Shown: positions 1-9,760, counted from the first letter of the stretch. The stretch: DNA of 60,744 bases from CAZOAR01 sp964577985 (GCA_964577985.1 CAZOAR010000015.1:1-60744), one strand, 5' to 3'. Notes: generated by a model from the sequence alone, not told the origin. A program made the numbers and translations.

Positions 1-53
1 TTGTCCGGAATCGGCCTTATTGTGCGATGAGATTCCCGACAAGCGGGAATGAC
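1..53 (-). repeat. Dispersed palindromic repeat (REP/dRS3-like), copy 1
   Basis: The reverse complement of this stretch matches 39449-39501 with only a few differences. The core is ATTCCC, seven bases, then GGGAAT. A third, diverged copy lies at 56325-56382. The element sits at the 3' side of the leftward B12-domain gene. It resembles the palindromic intergenic repeats (dRS3 or REP type) known from many bacteria. The family assignment is by appearance only. Confidence 0.75.
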
Positions 54-96
54 ATATGAGGCGGGAATGACATGCGAGAGGGGAATGACATGTGAG
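43..96. repeat. 18-bp tandem repeat, three units
   Basis: Three near-identical 18-base units at 43-60, 61-78 and 79-96 each contain GGGAATGACAT followed by a purine-rich end. They look like local duplication of the outer edge of the adjacent palindromic repeat, whose arm ends GGAATGACA. Confidence 0.75.
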
Positions 97-124
97 GCGT
101 AATTATTTATTACGCACAAGCCCT

Positions 125-532
125 TCAGTGGCCGGTTTGCATCTCTATGAACCTTACAACTTCCGTGAACGGCGTCCCGGTCGGGAAGATACCGTGCACA
201 CCAAGCGCCTTCAGCTTGTCGTGGTCCCCGCGAGGTATGTTTCCGCCCACGATAACGGTCACGTTGTCCAGGCCATGGGCCTTCAGCCTCTCAACCACCT
301 TCCCGCAGAGGTGCATATGAGCGCCGGAGAGGATCGACAGGCCTACCACGTCCGCGCACTCCTGCAGAGCCACCTCGACTATCGCCTCCGGGGACTGCCT
401 CAAACCTGTGTAGATGACCTCCATCCCGGCCGCCATCAGCGCGCGGCAGATCAGTTTAGCCCCTATGTCATGGCCGTCCAGGCCCGGTTTCGCGATCACC
501 ACCCTGATCGGGACTCTCTTCTCTCTCTTCAA
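125..532 (-). CDS. Stand-alone cobalamin (B12)-binding domain protein, methylmalonyl-CoA mutase C-terminal type
   Basis: This 135-residue protein is a free B12-binding domain like the small subunit of split acyl-CoA mutases. The cobalamin signature DGHDIG (DxHxxG, with the His that replaces the lower axial ligand) lies near residues 19-24. A SxL-type motif (LSILSG) and VGGNIP follow at the expected places, as in methylmalonyl-CoA or isobutyryl-CoA mutase. The start is TTG, overlapping the stop of the acyl-CoA dehydrogenase gene as TTGA, which suggests translational coupling. No catalytic mutase subunit is visible nearby, so the partner must be encoded elsewhere. It could also serve as a B12-binding sensor or chaperone domain. 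The fold is certain; the substrate is not. Confidence 0.88.
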   Translation of the reverse strand: MKREKRVPIRVVIAKPGLDGHDIGAKLICRALMAAGMEVIYTGLRQSPEAIVEVALQECADVVGLSILSGAHMHLCGKVVERLKAHGLDNVTVIVGGNIPRGDHDKLKALGVHGIFPTGTPFTEVVRFIEMQTGH

Positions 533-1644
533 AACAGGCCCTTCGCAATGCTGATTCTCAGTATCTCGGATGTGCCGCCTCCGATAAGCGTGAAACGGAC
601 ATCTCTCAGATAGCGCTCAACGGGATAATCCGTTGAATATCCGTAACTTGCCAGGACACGTGACGCCCTTTCGCATATCTCCAGCGCGGCCTCCGACGCG
701 AACAGCTTGGCCATGCCAGCCTCCACGAAATTCATCATCCCCTGGTCTGCGCGCCACGCTGACCACCACGTCAATCTCCTGGCGGCCTCGAGCTGGACAG
801 CCATTCCTGCCAGGTGTGCCTGAACCGCCTGGAACTTTCGTATCGGCCGACCGAACTGCTCACGCTCTGCGGCGTAGTCACGTGCATCCTCGAACGCAGC
901 GCGCGCCACACCGAGCGCCAGTGATGCCGTCATAAGCCTGATTTCGGCCAGGATCTCCCGCAGGCATCCCAGCCCCTCGCCTCTCTCTCCAAAGATCGCC
1001 CTGGCCGGGGTATCTTCAAAGACGACCTCTGAGGTCAGCGACCCTCGCACGCCCATCTTGTCGATGTCACGGCCCACGACGAGGCCCTTCGCGTCCCTCT
1101 CAACCAGGAAGAAGCTCAGCTCCTTTTCACCCGTGCGCGCCAGCACGGTGAAGAAGTCCGCGACTGGCGCGGAAGTAACCCAGGTCTTTGACCCGCTGAT
1201 CCGCCATATACCGCCGCGCATCTCCGCCCTGGTCGTGACACCAGCCAGATCACTCCCGGCATCGGGCTCCGTCATGCATATTACGCCTATTCGCTCTCCC
1301 CTCAGTGCCGGCTCGAATAGATCCCTGCGCGTTTCCGCGTCGGCAAAGCGATGCAGAAACCAGGTCCCCATAAGCGACTGCAAGGCGCACGCCGCTGCCA
1401 CGGAGAGGCTGCCCCACGCAAGTTCCTCCACGGCCAGCAGATAGGTCATGACATCGCAACCGCTCCCATCCGGCTCCGGGTACCGCATCCCGAAGAACCC
1501 GAGCTCGGCGGCACGCGCGAAGAGCGCCTTCGGAAAGCGAGGCTCCCTGTCGAGCGAATCGGCCAGGGGCCTGATCTCACTCTCCGCGAAGCGGTGAAAG
1601 GTATCCCGCACCGCCCGCTGCTCCTCGCTCAATGAATAATCCAT
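529..1644 (-). CDS. Acyl-CoA dehydrogenase
   Basis: FAD enzyme that oxidises an acyl-CoA to the 2,3-enoyl-CoA and passes electrons to ETF. The ATG at 1644 (MDYSLSEEQ) is preferred over an upstream in-frame start: it lies one base after the hydantoinase B stop and has a GGGGAG site in front. At 371 residues it has family length. Motifs: CMTEPDAGSDLAG in the middle domain, AAEREQFGRPI in the C-terminal helix, and a final GGGTSEILR. The usual catalytic Glu just before GT is Gly here, as in isovaleryl-CoA and long-chain type enzymes, whose base lies on another helix. Its place between hydantoinase subunits and a B12 domain suggests oxidation of a branched or CoA-activated breakdown product; the substrate is unknown. 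Confidence 0.9.
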   Translation of the reverse strand: MDYSLSEEQRAVRDTFHRFAESEIRPLADSLDREPRFPKALFARAAELGFFGMRYPEPDGSGCDVMTYLLAVEELAWGSLSVAAACALQSLMGTWFLHRFADAETRRDLFEPALRGERIGVICMTEPDAGSDLAGVTTRAEMRGGIWRISGSKTWVTSAPVADFFTVLARTGEKELSFFLVERDAKGLVVGRDIDKMGVRGSLTSEVVFEDTPARAIFGERGEGLGCLREILAEIRLMTASLALGVARAAFEDARDYAAEREQFGRPIRKFQAVQAHLAGMAVQLEAARRLTWWSAWRADQGMMNFVEAGMAKLFASEAALEICERASRVLASYGYSTDYPVERYLRDVRFTLIGGGTSEILRISIAKGLF

Positions 1645-1645
1645 G

Positions 1646-3400
1646 CTATTTCTCCCCGGCCATTCGGGCACGAAGCCTTCGGGTCTTCTCCTCCACCACT
1701 TTCATGGTATCGGGGTCTATCACGACGCCATACTGCTCCGCCGCCGCATCCATAGAAATCAGGCCGTCCCTGACCTCATCCAGCACCCGGTCGACAGGCC
1801 GCTCCGTCGGCGGGCCGAACCCACCTCCACCACCCGCCTCCTGTCTGTAAAGCGTTCCAGCTTCCACACCCGCCACCAGGTCCTTGCTGGCGGCACTGTA
1901 CTTGCCCTTCCCGGGTTGCTCGAGTTCTATCCTGTTGAGTGTGCCCGGCCCACCCCCGAAGAGCCCGAAGGCGGGTTCCACGTCACCATCGCCGAAAACG
2001 ACTATGCGGGTATCATCTCCACCCACGCGATATCGGGTTTCGACTCCAAGTCCACCCCTGAAACGACCGGGGCCCGCGGAATCCGTCAGGAATTCGTGTT
2101 TTTCAAGGATATGCGGCGTCTGCTGTTCAAACATCTCATAATCCTGGTCGAGTACGCCTCCGGAGGCGTCTATCATCCCGATATGGTCATATCCGTCGCA
2201 ATCGCTTGCGGCGCCGGAACCTCCCTTGAGACCCATGAACAGAATATCGACATAGGGGGCGTCGTGGCGTGTGTCCTGTCCCGTGGAGAGCGAGCAGAGG
2301 AGGTTGTTCCACCCAGCTGTAACACGCTCGGGTATCACGGGGGCGAGTGCGCGGATGATGGCGTCGGCGTTTTGCGGACAGAGATGATTTCCGAAGGTCG
2401 TCGCCGCGGGGTAAGCGGCATTAAGGATCGTCCCCTCCGGGATTATTATGTCTACAGGCTCAACCATACCCTGGTTATGGGGGATCTCGGAGTTTACCAT
2501 CTGCAGAAACGTCAGTATGGTCGCGGAAGCGCTGGAGGTGTATGTCCCATTGACGAACCCGTTCGTCTGCGGATCGGTATCGGAGTAGTCGAAGGTGATC
2601 TTTTCATCCTCGACGCTTATCTTCACCCTTATCGTGTATCGGGAGCCGGGTGTGCGTCCATCGAAGTAGACGGTGCTTTCACCCCTGTAGACCCCGTTGG
2701 GTATGGCGCGGATCTCCGACTCCATCATCCTTCGCGTCGAGTCGAAGAGGGCCTCCTTGTGGACGTCGAAGCGCTCGAGGCCGTACTTGCTGATCAGCGC
2801 CTGCAGGCGTCGTTCCCCGACAGTGCAGCTCCCTATCTCCGCCTTCATGTCCTGCTCGACGATCGGCAGGCGGATGTTCGCGAAGATGAGATCCCACACA
2901 TCCCTGCGCAGCTCCCCCCGCTCGTATACCTTTACGGCCGGAATCCGCAGCGCTTCCTGCCAGACTTCCCGGGCGTTCGGATTGTATCCACCCCGCACCG
3001 CTCCTCCAATGTCGGCCTGGTGGCCTTTGCACGCGGCCCAGGCCACGAGCCTCTCCTCCATGAAGATCGGCTTGAAGGCCGCCACGTCGTTGTTCTGGTT
3101 ACCGAGAGTAAAGACATCGTTGTGGAAGAAGACGTCACCGGGGTAGACGCGCCCCTTGAAGGTCTCCGCGATGTGACGGCAGACCGGGCTCAGCGAGAAG
3201 CTCAGGATCGGCAGGTTTTCAGTCTGCTCCAGCATCCGCCCGTCGGCATCATACAGCCCGGTTACAAAATCGCGCGCCTCGCACAGTATAGGCGACCGGG
3301 TGGTTTTCTGCATAGCGAGGCTCATCTCGTCGGTTATCGCCTTGAGCGCTCTGCTCAGGATCGACACGAGCACCTTGTCTATCTTCATTTTCTTTCTCAA
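1646..3400 (-). CDS. Hydantoinase B / 5-oxoprolinase / acetone carboxylase alpha-type subunit
   Basis: 584-residue member of the HyuB family, which forms a complex with HyuA for ATP-dependent opening of cyclic amides (hydantoins, 5-oxoproline) or, in related enzymes, ketone carboxylation. Family features include the N-terminal SRALKAITDEM region, a metal-binding-like GHQADIGG motif near residue 180 and the C-terminal AGGGGFGPP loop. The start is read as TTG at 3400, overlapping the HyuA stop (TTGA), with AGGGG just upstream; an ATG four codons later (3388) is the alternative. The substrate class cannot be told from sequence alone. Confidence 0.88.
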   Translation of the reverse strand: MRKKMKIDKVLVSILSRALKAITDEMSLAMQKTTRSPILCEARDFVTGLYDADGRMLEQTENLPILSFSLSPVCRHIAETFKGRVYPGDVFFHNDVFTLGNQNNDVAAFKPIFMEERLVAWAACKGHQADIGGAVRGGYNPNAREVWQEALRIPAVKVYERGELRRDVWDLIFANIRLPIVEQDMKAEIGSCTVGERRLQALISKYGLERFDVHKEALFDSTRRMMESEIRAIPNGVYRGESTVYFDGRTPGSRYTIRVKISVEDEKITFDYSDTDPQTNGFVNGTYTSSASATILTFLQMVNSEIPHNQGMVEPVDIIIPEGTILNAAYPAATTFGNHLCPQNADAIIRALAPVIPERVTAGWNNLLCSLSTGQDTRHDAPYVDILFMGLKGGSGAASDCDGYDHIGMIDASGGVLDQDYEMFEQQTPHILEKHEFLTDSAGPGRFRGGLGVETRYRVGGDDTRIVVFGDGDVEPAFGLFGGGPGTLNRIELEQPGKGKYSAASKDLVAGVEAGTLYRQEAGGGGGFGPPTERPVDRVLDEVRDGLISMDAAAEQYGVVIDPDTMKVVEEKTRRLRARMAGEK

Positions 3401-5493
3401 TGTCGCCCCTGTCCGGCATCCCCGCGCGGCTCAATAACGGTGCTGCCTAGTCTGTCGATCCGCGCCCTGTAGGCACCCGTAACAAATATCGTGGTGGTCG
3501 TCCGTTCGATCATGGCCGGGCCCTCTATCATGTTTCCCGATTCCAGCGAGTGGCCGTCATAGACAGGTATATCCTGAAACTCGTCCGACTCGGGGACAAA
3601 CGCTCTACGTCGACCACGGAGAGAAGCCCCAGGGTCAGGCCCACCCTCAGGCAGCCCTTCCAGCTCCGGCTTGTCCGTGCGCCCCAGTGAACGCACTCGA
3701 ACGTTGATCAACTCCAGCCCGGCGCCCTCAGCGAGCAGGTCATAGCCGTAGAGGCGATTGTGCTCAGAGTGAAAAGCGGCCCCGAACGACTCCACCTTCC
3801 CGGCCTTCACATCCTCTATCGGCACGGCCACGGTAACTTCATGATACTGCTTGACGTAACGCAGATCAAGAAAAACGAGATGATCCCGCTGCACCGGAGA
3901 AACCCCTTCATGCTCGAGGAGACTGTCTCCCCGCTCCGTCATACCTCTTACCAGCCCGCGCAGGCGCTCGGGATCGAGCGAAGAGAGCGGAGTCACGTAT
4001 GAATGAACGAAGTCGTGCTGCAGGTCGCTCATAAGCATACCCACCGCGCAGAGTATCGAGGCGGTAGAGGGTATCACGACCCCTGGGATGTCGAGCTCGC
4101 TGGCTATCGCGCACGCATGAAGGGGTCCCGCACCTCCTGCCACCACCATGGGAAACTCCCGCGGATCGAGCCCCCGCTTTATGGTTATCTCCCGTACGCC
4201 GTGTGCCATATTGGTGTTGATCACACGATACATCCCCGCCGCGGCCTCCTCCACATCGATGCCCAGAGGCCGCGCTACATGCTCCACGACCGCCCTGCGT
4301 GCGGCCTCAACGTCCAGGACCAGCTTACCGCCTGCGAAAGAGTCGGGGTCGAGATATCCGAGGAGCAGGTCGGCATCAGTGCAGGCTGGACGTTCTCCAC
4401 CCAGGCCGTAGCAGGCCGGTCCCGGATCCGCTCCCGCCGAATTGGGACCCATCCTGAGGAAACCACCTCCGTCGATCCAGCCGATGCTTCCACCCCCCGC
4501 ACCGATCGTCACTATGTCGAGCATCGGGAGGGCTATTCTAAGGCGGTCGATATCCCCCTCCGTCTTGAGCTCCACGGTGCCATCCCTGACGAGCGACGCA
4601 TCGAAGCTGGTGCCACCCATGTCCGCTACCAGGCAGTTCAGCTCTCCCGCCGGCTCGGCGTAAACCGCGGCAGCGCGGGGTCCCGCGGCAGGGCCCGACA
4701 GAAGTGTCGCCGCCGGGCGTTCGAAAGTCGATGCCGGGACACAGACACCTCCGTTCGACTGCATGATCATGAGGACACCGTTGAAACCGATCTCCTTGAG
4801 CCTCGATTCGAGACGATTCATATAGGCGCCAAGTACAGGTCCAACGTATGCGTTGAGGACAGTGGTAGAGACCCTGTTATAGAAGCGGATCGCGGGTAGC
4901 GTCTCGCTCGACACACTCAGGTAGGCATCGGGAAGCTCCGACCTCACTATCTCCGCGGCCGCCTGCTCATGGGCCGTATTGGCGAAGGAATTCATGAAGC
5001 ATATGGATACGGCTTCCACGCCATTATCGCGGAGGACGATGCAGGCATTCTTCACATCGCCCGGTTCGAGCGGTTCTATCTCCTCACCCCGGTAGTCCAT
5101 CCGCCCTCGCACCGGCAGCCTTAGATGACGCGGAACGAGCGGGACCACGTTCCGATACCTGTTGTTGTACTGCTCCTCGCGGATACCCCTGCGCATCTCG
5201 AGGGCATCCCGCACGCCACTCGTTGTGATCAGGCCGACCTTCGCTCCGCTGCGCGTGAGTGTGGCATTGGTTGTCACGGTCGTCCCGTGCACTATCGTGT
5301 CGATACGTGCCGCGAGATCCTTGATGTCGAGTCCATGGGCGCCGGCCGCCCGCTCGAGTCCGTTGATCACGCCCTCCGAGGAGTCGTGGGGAGTCGAGAG
5401 GACCTTGAAGGTCTCCACTCTTCCCGTCGAGGACCAGAGAAACAAGTCCGTGAAGGTGCCGCCAACGTCTATGCCTGCTTTGAATCTCTCCAT
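3397..5493 (-). CDS. Hydantoinase A / oxoprolinase / acetone carboxylase beta-type ATPase subunit
   Basis: 698-residue HyuA-family protein of the ASKHA (actin-like) ATPase superfamily. It supplies the ATP-driven activation step for the HyuAB complex. Motifs: GIDVGGTFTDLF at the N-terminus (phosphate 1 loop), HGTTVTTNATLTR near residue 95, LLSGPAAGPRAA near 285 and DMGGTSFDASLV near 310. A good AGGAAAG ribosome site precedes the ATG at 5493. It is the first gene of a four-gene run (HyuA, HyuB, acyl-CoA dehydrogenase, B12 domain) with overlaps or 1-bp gaps, so these are very probably one operon. A 190-bp gap separates it from iorB upstream on the same strand. Confidence 0.9.
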   Translation of the reverse strand: MERFKAGIDVGGTFTDLFLWSSTGRVETFKVLSTPHDSSEGVINGLERAAGAHGLDIKDLAARIDTIVHGTTVTTNATLTRSGAKVGLITTSGVRDALEMRRGIREEQYNNRYRNVVPLVPRHLRLPVRGRMDYRGEEIEPLEPGDVKNACIVLRDNGVEAVSICFMNSFANTAHEQAAAEIVRSELPDAYLSVSSETLPAIRFYNRVSTTVLNAYVGPVLGAYMNRLESRLKEIGFNGVLMIMQSNGGVCVPASTFERPAATLLSGPAAGPRAAAVYAEPAGELNCLVADMGGTSFDASLVRDGTVELKTEGDIDRLRIALPMLDIVTIGAGGGSIGWIDGGGFLRMGPNSAGADPGPACYGLGGERPACTDADLLLGYLDPDSFAGGKLVLDVEAARRAVVEHVARPLGIDVEEAAAGMYRVINTNMAHGVREITIKRGLDPREFPMVVAGGAGPLHACAIASELDIPGVVIPSTASILCAVGMLMSDLQHDFVHSYVTPLSSLDPERLRGLVRGMTERGDSLLEHEGVSPVQRDHLVFLDLRYVKQYHEVTVAVPIEDVKAGKVESFGAAFHSEHNRLYGYDLLAEGAGLELINVRVRSLGRTDKPELEGLPEGGPDPGASLRGRRRAFVPESDEFQDIPVYDGHSLESGNMIEGPAMIERTTTTIFVTGAYRARIDRLGSTVIEPRGDAGQGRH

Positions 5494-5685
5494 CTTTCCT
5501 GAAAAAATCTCCTGATCGCTGCCCTGCCGGATCGCTTACCCTCGAGAAGACGGGGCCCTAAAAAAGGCGTTATTTATGCAAGAGAAACACTTGACGCTGC
5601 GGACTGCTGCTTTACACATATTCACGAAGCAGGTGCCAGAAAGAGAGTTCTGACAGATCCACCTAAAAAACCTGGCAGATCCCTG

Positions 5686-6291
5686 TTATCCGATACCTTC
5701 CGTAATAACTGCGGATCGGCCCACGGCGAAGGCCGTCCGGTTCGCCTCCAGGAAGCGATGACCCGAGTGGCGTTCGACCGCACGCAACATATCCGGCTCC
5801 TCGATCGGAAGCCATCCGAGCCCTGATAGTGCCCCGAGCATGAAGATGTTGAGTGCCCTCGTGTTCACTCCTTCTTCCCGTGCGGCCGTCTGCCCTTCCA
5901 GCACGACCACTTCCCCAACGACCCCCCGGATATTCGCTACAATCTCATCCTGCGGAGGATATGGCTGCCCCTGCCTGACGAGGGTCGGCAGCGCAAATCT
6001 CACTGAGTTCATTACAACCCTCGTCTCATGATCCATCCGGTGCAGCGCGCGCAACGTCTCGAGCGGCTCGAATCCGACGACCACGTCTGCCCGGGACAGA
6101 TATGAGCTCGAGCCCTTTCCGACAAGTACAGAGCACTCAACGCTGCCGCCCCGCTGCGACATACCGTGGAGCTGCCCCACCACTGCGCACCCACCCGCAG
6201 TGTGGACAGCATCACCCATGATCCGGGCGGCGGTCAGCAGACCCTGCCCCCCTACACCGACAATCAGGACTGAGATTCTCCCGTCAGCCAT
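5686..6291 (-). CDS. iorB: Indolepyruvate:ferredoxin oxidoreductase beta subunit
   Basis: 201-residue beta (gamma-type) subunit of the arylpyruvate:ferredoxin oxidoreductase, which with IorA oxidatively decarboxylates aryl 2-oxoacids to aryl-acyl-CoA and reduces ferredoxin. The glycine-rich VGVGGQGLL near the N-terminus and HGMSQRGGSVE are hallmarks of the 2-oxoacid oxidoreductase gamma domain. The ATG at 6291 gives an 8-bp overlap with the IorA fusion; longer upstream starts would overlap more and lack homology. Overlap and family pairing make co-translation with the IorA fusion very likely. Confidence 0.92.
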   Translation of the reverse strand: MADGRISVLIVGVGGQGLLTAARIMGDAVHTAGGCAVVGQLHGMSQRGGSVECSVLVGKGSSSYLSRADVVVGFEPLETLRALHRMDHETRVVMNSVRFALPTLVRQGQPYPPQDEIVANIRGVVGEVVVLEGQTAAREEGVNTRALNIFMLGALSGLGWLPIEEPDMLRAVERHSGHRFLEANRTAFAVGRSAVITEGIG

Positions 6292-9200
6292 CTCCGACAA
6301 CCTTGAACGCCCCATTGGGGCAGAGCTCCGCACAGACTCCGCATCCGGTGCAGAGGATCGGGTCTATAATGACCCTGCCTTCTTCATCTTCCAGTATCGC
6401 CGGGCATCCGAAAAGGTCTATGCATGCGCGGCAGTTACCGCAATGTCCACACATCAGGCAACGCGAGGCCTCAGCACGCGCGTCGGATTCGCCGAAGACC
6501 TTCACTACCTCCTCGAAACTACCGACACGATTCTTCGGCGGCAGTTCCCCGGGCGTCCTGCGGCCGACCTCCGCCCATTCCCTTGTCGACAGCGGCTCCG
6601 GCAAATCTACTGCTCCGATGGCATGGCGGGGAGGAGGCCTGCGGTCCGCCTTTTCCCTGCCCCGAAGCATTGTATCTATCCCCCACGCCGCGCGCAGACC
6701 ATCTGCCAGGGCACCCGTTACCGTCTGCTCACCCCCCACAAGATCGCCCCCGGCGAAGATACGTGGATGAGAGGTTGCTCCAGTATCCGGATCGATCTTG
6801 ATATGGCCGTCGGGAGTCAGTTCGATCGCGAGTGCGCTGGGGATCACTCCCTCGATGTCCGCCCGCTGGCCTATCGCGAGGATTACAAGCTCTGCCTCCA
6901 GCTCCATTCCAGGGTCCGTGTTCTCACCCATCCGGACAAAGACAATCCCCCCGGACACGAGTTTATCCGGCCTCATCCCGGGATGAAGCTCGATCCCCTC
7001 CTCCACCGCAGCCCGGATCTCCTGCCTTATCGCCGGCATCTCATCGAGATCCTCCACACAGACGACACTCACACGTCTGGCGCCGCGGCGGATCGCAGTC
7101 CGCGAGGCGTCTATGGCGGCATTGCCTCCACCGACTATCACCACGTTGAGACCCGCACCATCGTCCGGGACCGGCGAGGTTCCACGCAGGTATTCGAGGG
7201 CGGTCGCAACCGACGGAGCCTTTTCCATGCCCGCCCCGGGGATGTCGATGCTGAGCGCCCTGCTCGCGCCCATCGCCAGGTAGACCGCATCGAATTCGCC
7301 GTCGACAAGCCTGTCGAGATGAATGTCGCTGCCGAGCCGCGTGCCTCCCCTGAAAGAGACGCCCTGCCTGAGGATTCGTGCCATGTCCCTCTGCAGTGCA
7401 TCGGGTGGCAGACGATATTCCGGGATGCCATGAGCGAGGATACCCCCCGCACGCTCGGCGGCGTCTAAGATCGTCACGGCGTATCCCCTCAGACCAAGGT
7501 CATGGGCGGCGCTGAGCCCGGAAGGGCCGGCACCGATCACGGCCACTAACATGCCATTGTCCTCTTCGCGCTCGGGCTGCCAGGGATCACTTTCCTGCCG
7601 GGCAGCCCAGCTCACGACGAATCGCTTCAACGCGTTTATCGCGACGGCTCCATCCGCGCTCCCGCGCACGCAGGCGTCTTCGCAGGGCGTGTGGCATACG
7701 CGGCAGACCGTCTCCGGCAGGAGAGTGCGGCTCATGATATGGCCGAATGCTTCGGCATATTCTCCGCCCGCGATGTGACCCGCATAACCCTGTATGCAGA
7801 GCGACAGCGGACACCTCTCGCTGCACGATGACACGTCCGGGCCACATGACTCATTACGAGCAAGCCTGCCCCTGGTGAGCTGGCGCTCATAGCCGCCGGT
7901 AGTCTTCTGACTGCACCGAAGGCTCGTGTTCGCCTGGCCGCACGCGCGGCATAATGCCTGGTCTACCTCATAGAGAAGAGTCCCCTGAGAAAGACGGCCC
8001 TCCTTCACCTCATGTACGGGGCATCCCTGCTCCACTATCACGACACTGACCCCTCTGCCATCCCTCGCTCGACGGAAAGCAGCCACCGCCTCCGAGGTCT
8101 TGAACGGGTCGACCTTCTCCACCTGTTCGACACCCAGAGACCTCACCACCTCCTCGACAGAAACAGTGTGCTCGGGCACCCGCCCGGCGGACTCCTGGAA
8201 ACCGGTCATGGCTGTCACGCGGTTGTCAAGTATGACAGCTACCATGTTGACGCCCTCCTTGACCGCGTTCAGGAGAGGTGGCATGCCGGCGTGGAAGAAC
8301 GTTGAATCGCCCATGAAACCGACGGTACGCTTCCCTGTCATGCGGCTCACTCCGGCTGCCAGCGTGAAGCCGGCCCCCATGCAGAGAAGGGCGTCTGCCG
8401 TCTGCAGCGGCGGACCATAGCCCAGGCTGTAGCAGCCTATGTCGTTGAAGTAGAGTTGATCGTCATCGAAGGCCGATCGAGCGGCGAAGAAAGCGGCCCT
8501 GTGAGGACAACCGGCGCAGAGCGTTGGCGGTCTCGGCGGTACGGGAAGAGGCTCCTTACCGGTGCCTTCCGCCGGAAGCTCGAGACCAAGACCGTCTCGC
8601 AACGCGTCCGCCACGATCTCCGGCGTGAAGTTGAACATCGTAGGCAGGTGACCCGTATGTTTACCAAGTATCTCAGTGCTCAAGCCGTTACGCGCGCAGA
8701 GAAGCTGAAGAGCATCCTCGAGGAAGGGGGCAAGCTCCTCCACCACGAGCATCGTCTTCACCCCACGCAGAGCTTCGATCAACTCCGCCTGCGGTAGCGG
8801 GTAGACCGTTCCCAGGCTCCAGAGCGTGACCTGATCCATGAGGCCGTATTTCTCGATCAGATCTGAGCAGACGGCAGCGGGAGCTCCGGCGCTGAGCACG
8901 ACCACGTCACCGGAACCGCTGCGCCTGAAGAACCCCGAGGATGAGACAAGCTCCCTCGCACGTTCCAGTCTTTCCGTCAGCTCAACCCGCATGCGTCGCG
9001 CATTAGCCGGGATGGGCACATGCCGCCGGGGATCGCGGACAAATCCTTTCGTCACCGGATCAGACAGATGCCCGAACTCCACCGCTGCCCTTGTGTGGCA
9101 CACGTGGGTCGTGGCGCGGAGGATGACGGGCAGACGGCTCACCTCCGACAGTTCGAACGCGAAGAGTGCCATGTCATGTGCCTCCTGAGGCGTGCCCGGA

Positions 9201-9652
9201 TCGAGGACCGGGATGTGCAGCATCGGCCCGAGCAGCCTCTGGTCCTGCTCGTTGGGGCTCGTGCCGCAGCCGGGATCACCGGCACTCACTATCACCATAC
9301 CGGACTCCACACCTATGTACGGGATGGTCGACAGAGGATCTCCCGCGACGAGGAGTCCCAGGTGCTTCATGGCGCAAATAGAACGCGCCCCCGCCAGAGA
9401 CGCCGCGAAGGCCATCTCAAGGGCAACCTTTTCATTTACGGAGTATTCGAAGACGATGCCGCGGGCCGGGGCGATCCGTGCGAAGGTGTCTGTCACCTCA
9501 GAGGAGGGTGTTCCAGGATAGCCGCACGCAAACCCGACCCCCGCCTCGAGCGCGCCCCTCACGATCGCTTCATTGCCGAGGATGCAATCCGAGTACCCGG
9601 AGTTGTCCATCAGTAAGGGTTCTTCACGGCTGGATTTCGGCTTCAAACGCAT
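6284..9652 (-). CDS. iorA: Fusion: indolepyruvate:ferredoxin oxidoreductase alpha subunit with inserted GltD/NfnB-type NAD(P)H flavoprotein
   Basis: 1122 residues, about 1.8 times a normal IorA. Residues ~25-545 are IorA: GYPGTPSSEV near 45, the TPP half with CAGCPHRAAFF near 380 and GFMGDSTFFHAG near 448. Residues ~600-680 form a GltD N-terminal Fe-S domain (CSERCPLSLC, CRVCHTPCEDAC). Residues ~700-1010 form a GltD/NfnB flavoprotein with two Rossmann motifs, VIGAGPSGLSAAH and VGGGNAAIDASR. The IorA C-terminal ferredoxin (CTGCGVCAELCP) is kept at the very end, so the flavoprotein sits inside IorA rather than after it. The ATG at 9652 has CGGAG upstream; an ATG at 9610 is possible. The architecture suggests direct transfer between ferredoxin-level electrons and NAD(P)H. 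The domains are clear; the coupling is inference. Confidence 0.88.
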   Translation of the reverse strand: MRLKPKSSREEPLLMDNSGYSDCILGNEAIVRGALEAGVGFACGYPGTPSSEVTDTFARIAPARGIVFEYSVNEKVALEMAFAASLAGARSICAMKHLGLLVAGDPLSTIPYIGVESGMVIVSAGDPGCGTSPNEQDQRLLGPMLHIPVLDPGTPQEAHDMALFAFELSEVSRLPVILRATTHVCHTRAAVEFGHLSDPVTKGFVRDPRRHVPIPANARRMRVELTERLERARELVSSSGFFRRSGSGDVVVLSAGAPAAVCSDLIEKYGLMDQVTLWSLGTVYPLPQAELIEALRGVKTMLVVEELAPFLEDALQLLCARNGLSTEILGKHTGHLPTMFNFTPEIVADALRDGLGLELPAEGTGKEPLPVPPRPPTLCAGCPHRAAFFAARSAFDDDQLYFNDIGCYSLGYGPPLQTADALLCMGAGFTLAAGVSRMTGKRTVGFMGDSTFFHAGMPPLLNAVKEGVNMVAVILDNRVTAMTGFQESAGRVPEHTVSVEEVVRSLGVEQVEKVDPFKTSEAVAAFRRARDGRGVSVVIVEQGCPVHEVKEGRLSQGTLLYEVDQALCRACGQANTSLRCSQKTTGGYERQLTRGRLARNESCGPDVSSCSERCPLSLCIQGYAGHIAGGEYAEAFGHIMSRTLLPETVCRVCHTPCEDACVRGSADGAVAINALKRFVVSWAARQESDPWQPEREEDNGMLVAVIGAGPSGLSAAHDLGLRGYAVTILDAAERAGGILAHGIPEYRLPPDALQRDMARILRQGVSFRGGTRLGSDIHLDRLVDGEFDAVYLAMGASRALSIDIPGAGMEKAPSVATALEYLRGTSPVPDDGAGLNVVIVGGGNAAIDASRTAIRRGARRVSVVCVEDLDEMPAIRQEIRAAVEEGIELHPGMRPDKLVSGGIVFVRMGENTDPGMELEAELVILAIGQRADIEGVIPSALAIELTPDGHIKIDPDTGATSHPRIFAGGDLVGGEQTVTGALADGLRAAWGIDTMLRGREKADRRPPPRHAIGAVDLPEPLSTREWAEVGRRTPGELPPKNRVGSFEEVVKVFGESDARAEASRCLMCGHCGNCRACIDLFGCPAILEDEEGRVIIDPILCTGCGVCAELCPNGAFKVVGDG

Positions 9653-9760
9653 TTGCACTCCGAGCAGGTCGTGATCGACTCCTGGAGGTCAGTACGGCCC
9701 TCACTCCACAGCTCAGCAGATGGAAAAAGAGGGAGGTTCCTCAATTCCGAGGGCGTTGAT

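Noticed and set aside
1643..3472. A 600-codon plus-strand open frame opposite hydantoinase B
   Set aside because: Mirror of a clear family member; no ribosome site and no motif of its own.
5625..5639. A sigma54-like site (TGGCACCTGCTTCGT, minus strand) upstream of HyuA
   Set aside because: The -24 half fits but the -12 half lacks the required GC, so it is probably chance.
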